Positions 14,305 to 15,358 of a DNA stretch of 15,358 nucleotides are shown one piece after another; position 1 is the stretch's first letter; each line of letters begins with the position of its first letter. The DNA is from Chloroflexota bacterium. Its GTDB lineage: Bacteria > Chloroflexota > Anaerolineae > UBA1429. The notes under the pieces are model-generated. The model did not search any database. It was not told the origin of the DNA and saw nothing but the letters and a program-made list of their open reading frames with translations. Where the stretch lies: positions 1 to 15,358 of the forward strand of contig JACIWY010000032.1 in assembly GCA_014360745.1 (NCBI GenBank). The letters run 5' to 3'. Made by a program: the position numbers and the translations under genes.

Positions 14305-14685
14305 ATGCCCAAGATCCTAATCATCGACGACGACACTCAACTTTGCGCTGCCCTTCGGGTGCGCCTGGAGAAACAGAACTATGACGTTCTCACCGCCTCT
14401 AACGGAGCAGACGGGCTTGATCTCGCCAAACAAGAGAGCCCCCAGCTGATCGTTCTGGATCTGGCCATGCCCGACATCGATGGCCTCCAGATACTCGGCT
14501 ACTTGAAACATCAAGCAACTACCAGTGACATTCCCGTCTTGGTCGTCACCGCTCGCGGTCAGATCGGCGACCATGAGCGGGCGATGCTCATGGGCGCGAC
14601 CCGTTTCTTGCTCAAGCCTCTCAGCCTTTACGATTTCGTCTTTGAGATCTCTCATCTGCTTGCAACGACCTCGCCGACAAGCTAA
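14305..14685 (+). CDS. Stand-alone receiver-domain response regulator
   Basis: A 126-residue protein consisting only of a receiver domain. The acidic pocket is Asp8-Asp9-Asp10, the phospho-acceptor Asp52 lies in Ile-Val-Leu-Asp-Leu-Ala-Met-Pro, and the conserved Thr82 and Lys104 (Leu-Lys-Pro) are present. It has no DNA-binding or enzymatic output domain, so it would act through protein contact, as CheY- or Spo0F-like proteins do. No histidine kinase is in the window. AGGTGA (14293-14298) serves the ATG at 14305 and partly overlaps the palindrome CACCTAGGTG (14287-14296). The next gene begins 13 nt after its stop. Confidence 0.9.
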   Translation: MPKILIIDDDTQLCAALRVRLEKQNYDVLTASNGADGLDLAKQESPQLIVLDLAMPDIDGLQILGYLKHQATTSDIPVLVVTARGQIGDHERAMLMGATRFLLKPLSLYDFVFEISHLLATTSPTS

Positions 14686-14698
14686 AGGGAGCCTTCCG

Positions 14699-15358
14699 TT
14701 GATCCACTCGCTTTCTCGGGCCATATGGCGACGTAATCTACGGCGGGGGATATGGCCCAGCTTGTTAGTAGGGTTATGCTTCCTTGTCCCCTGGCTTGCG
14801 GGCGGGGCACTCGCCGAGGCGGAAGATCGGCGCCTCGGCGATGATACGGCCACCGTGCGCGGCCTGGTGTGGCAGGATCTCGACGAGGACGGCCAGCTCA
14901 CGCAAGGCGAACCCGGCCTGGCCGGCGCCCTCCTTGTCCTGGCCGACGAGAACGGCGCGTTTCTTGCTTACACCCATAGCGGAGCAGCGGGAGAGTACAG
15001 ATTCGATAACTTGGCCCCCGGCGTCTATTTGCTGTTCGAGAACGACCCCGCCTCTTATGGCTCCACCACGCCCAACAAGGTGCGGATCGCGCTCTCTCCA
15101 GGCGAGGTCGCGACGATCGACTTTGGCGATGGGTTCTTTCTTTCGGGCTGTTTCCGCAATGTCGCAGGCACGGTCTGGCACGACGCCGACCTGGACAACC
15201 GTCAAGAAGCCGGTGAGGTCGGGCTCGATGGCCTGATCGTGCGCGTCGTCGATTTGGCCGGCGAAGTGCAGGGGTTGACCATCAGCGAGCAGGGACGTTA
15301 CGCGCTGCGCAACCTGCCGGCAGCGCGTTATCACGTCTCCTTTATCCCCCTGGCCTCC
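14699..15358 (+). CDS. Secreted SdrD_B-like repeat protein, N-terminal part (runs off window)
   Basis: An open frame from TTG 14699 continues to the right edge (220 codons). AAGGGAG (14685-14691) lies 7 nt upstream. The N-terminus is a signal peptide: Arg-rich to residue 16, hydrophobic to about 36, with likely cleavage after Ala-Leu-Ala39. Two prealbumin-like repeats follow. Repeat 1 starts near Val52 (Gly-x-Val-Trp-x-Asp-Leu-Asp-Glu-Asp-Gly ... Gly-Glu-Tyr-x-Phe-Asp-Asn-Leu-Ala-Pro-Gly-x-Tyr). Repeat 2 starts near residue 160 (Val-Ala-Gly-Thr-Val-Trp-His-Asp-Ala-Asp-Leu-Asp-Asn ... Gly-Arg-Tyr-Ala-Leu-Arg-Asn-Leu-Pro-Ala). The Asp-rich loops probably bind calcium. Such proteins are usually long, surface-exposed and structural or adhesive. 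It probably shares a transcript with the receiver gene. Confidence 0.82.
   Translation, partial: MIHSLSRAIWRRNLRRGIWPSLLVGLCFLVPWLAGGALAEAEDRRLGDDTATVRGLVWQDLDEDGQLTQGEPGLAGALLVLADENGAFLAYTHSGAAGEYRFDNLAPGVYLLFENDPASYGSTTPNKVRIALSPGEVATIDFGDGFFLSGCFRNVAGTVWHDADLDNRQEAGEVGLDGLIVRVVDLAGEVQGLTISEQGRYALRNLPAARYHVSFIPLAS
14718..14758 (+). repeat. Perfect 9-bp inverted repeat early in the secreted-protein gene
   Basis: GGGCCATAT (14718-14726) and ATATGGCCC (14750-14758) are exact reverse complements separated by 23 nt, within the signal-peptide coding region and starting 19 nt after the start codon's first base. In mRNA this would make a stable hairpin close to the initiation site. Both arms encode an Ile-Trp pair in the same frame. 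It could limit or time translation, or be chance; function is not shown. Confidence 0.4.

Noticed and set aside
14774..15334. 186-codon minus-strand ORF opposite the SdrD_B-like gene
   Set aside because: The plus-strand frame has a Shine-Dalgarno, signal peptide and two clear repeats; the minus-strand translation shows none of these features.

Overview
The window is GC-rich bacterial DNA, densely coded and free of insertion sequences. Gene content suggests a member of the Chloroflexota (Anaerolineae-like or a thermophilic relative): archease/RtcB, a GH4 glycosidase, tandem moeA, a YhfC-type membrane protein and an SdrD_B-like secreted protein. That placement comes from gene content alone and is tentative. 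No tRNA, rRNA, CRISPR array or transposase was seen.

Layout. (1) 1-2078, plus strand: the tail of an unidentified gene overlaps archease by 4 nt, followed by the RNA ligase rtcB, so this is an RNA repair/tRNA splicing operon with a strong hairpin between the last two genes. (2) 2183-3487: UDP-glucose dehydrogenase. (3) 3621-4946, minus strand: a MelA-like GH4 glycosidase, convergent with the dehydrogenase; a dyad sits in its promoter region. (4) 5180-10938, plus strand: a molybdenum cofactor operon, the most informative part of the window. A promoter leads into a molybdenum cofactor (Moco) riboswitch aptamer (about 5231-5355), an intrinsic terminator (5375-5410) and a predicted antiterminator. 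Then come moaB/mogA, moeA, a second moeA, moaA, moaC, a MOSC protein and a small membrane-anchored protein with a sulfite-oxidase-like pattern but no cysteine. (5) 10948-11745, minus strand: a YhfC-type polytopic membrane protein that starts at TTG. It is divergent from (6) 11910-14179: an MFS transporter, a 49-residue single-span protein, and a TauE/SafE (TSUP) permease that starts at TTG and overlaps the small gene. (7) 14305 to the end: a stand-alone receiver protein behind three 11-bp-phased direct repeats, followed closely by the start of a secreted SdrD_B-like repeat protein that runs off the window.

How it fits together. The Moco genes cover GTP conversion to cPMP (MoaA, MoaC), adenylylation of molybdopterin (MoaB/Mog family) and metal insertion (MoeA). 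The synthase (moaD/moaE) and nucleotide-transfer (mobA) genes are not here and must lie elsewhere. The leader should shut the operon off when cofactor is plentiful: the aptamer's closing stem and the antiterminator compete for the same bases. Several true starts (GTG 5431; TTG 8472, 11745, 13310 and 14699) are non-ATG and were chosen from Shine-Dalgarno sequences and protein N-termini.
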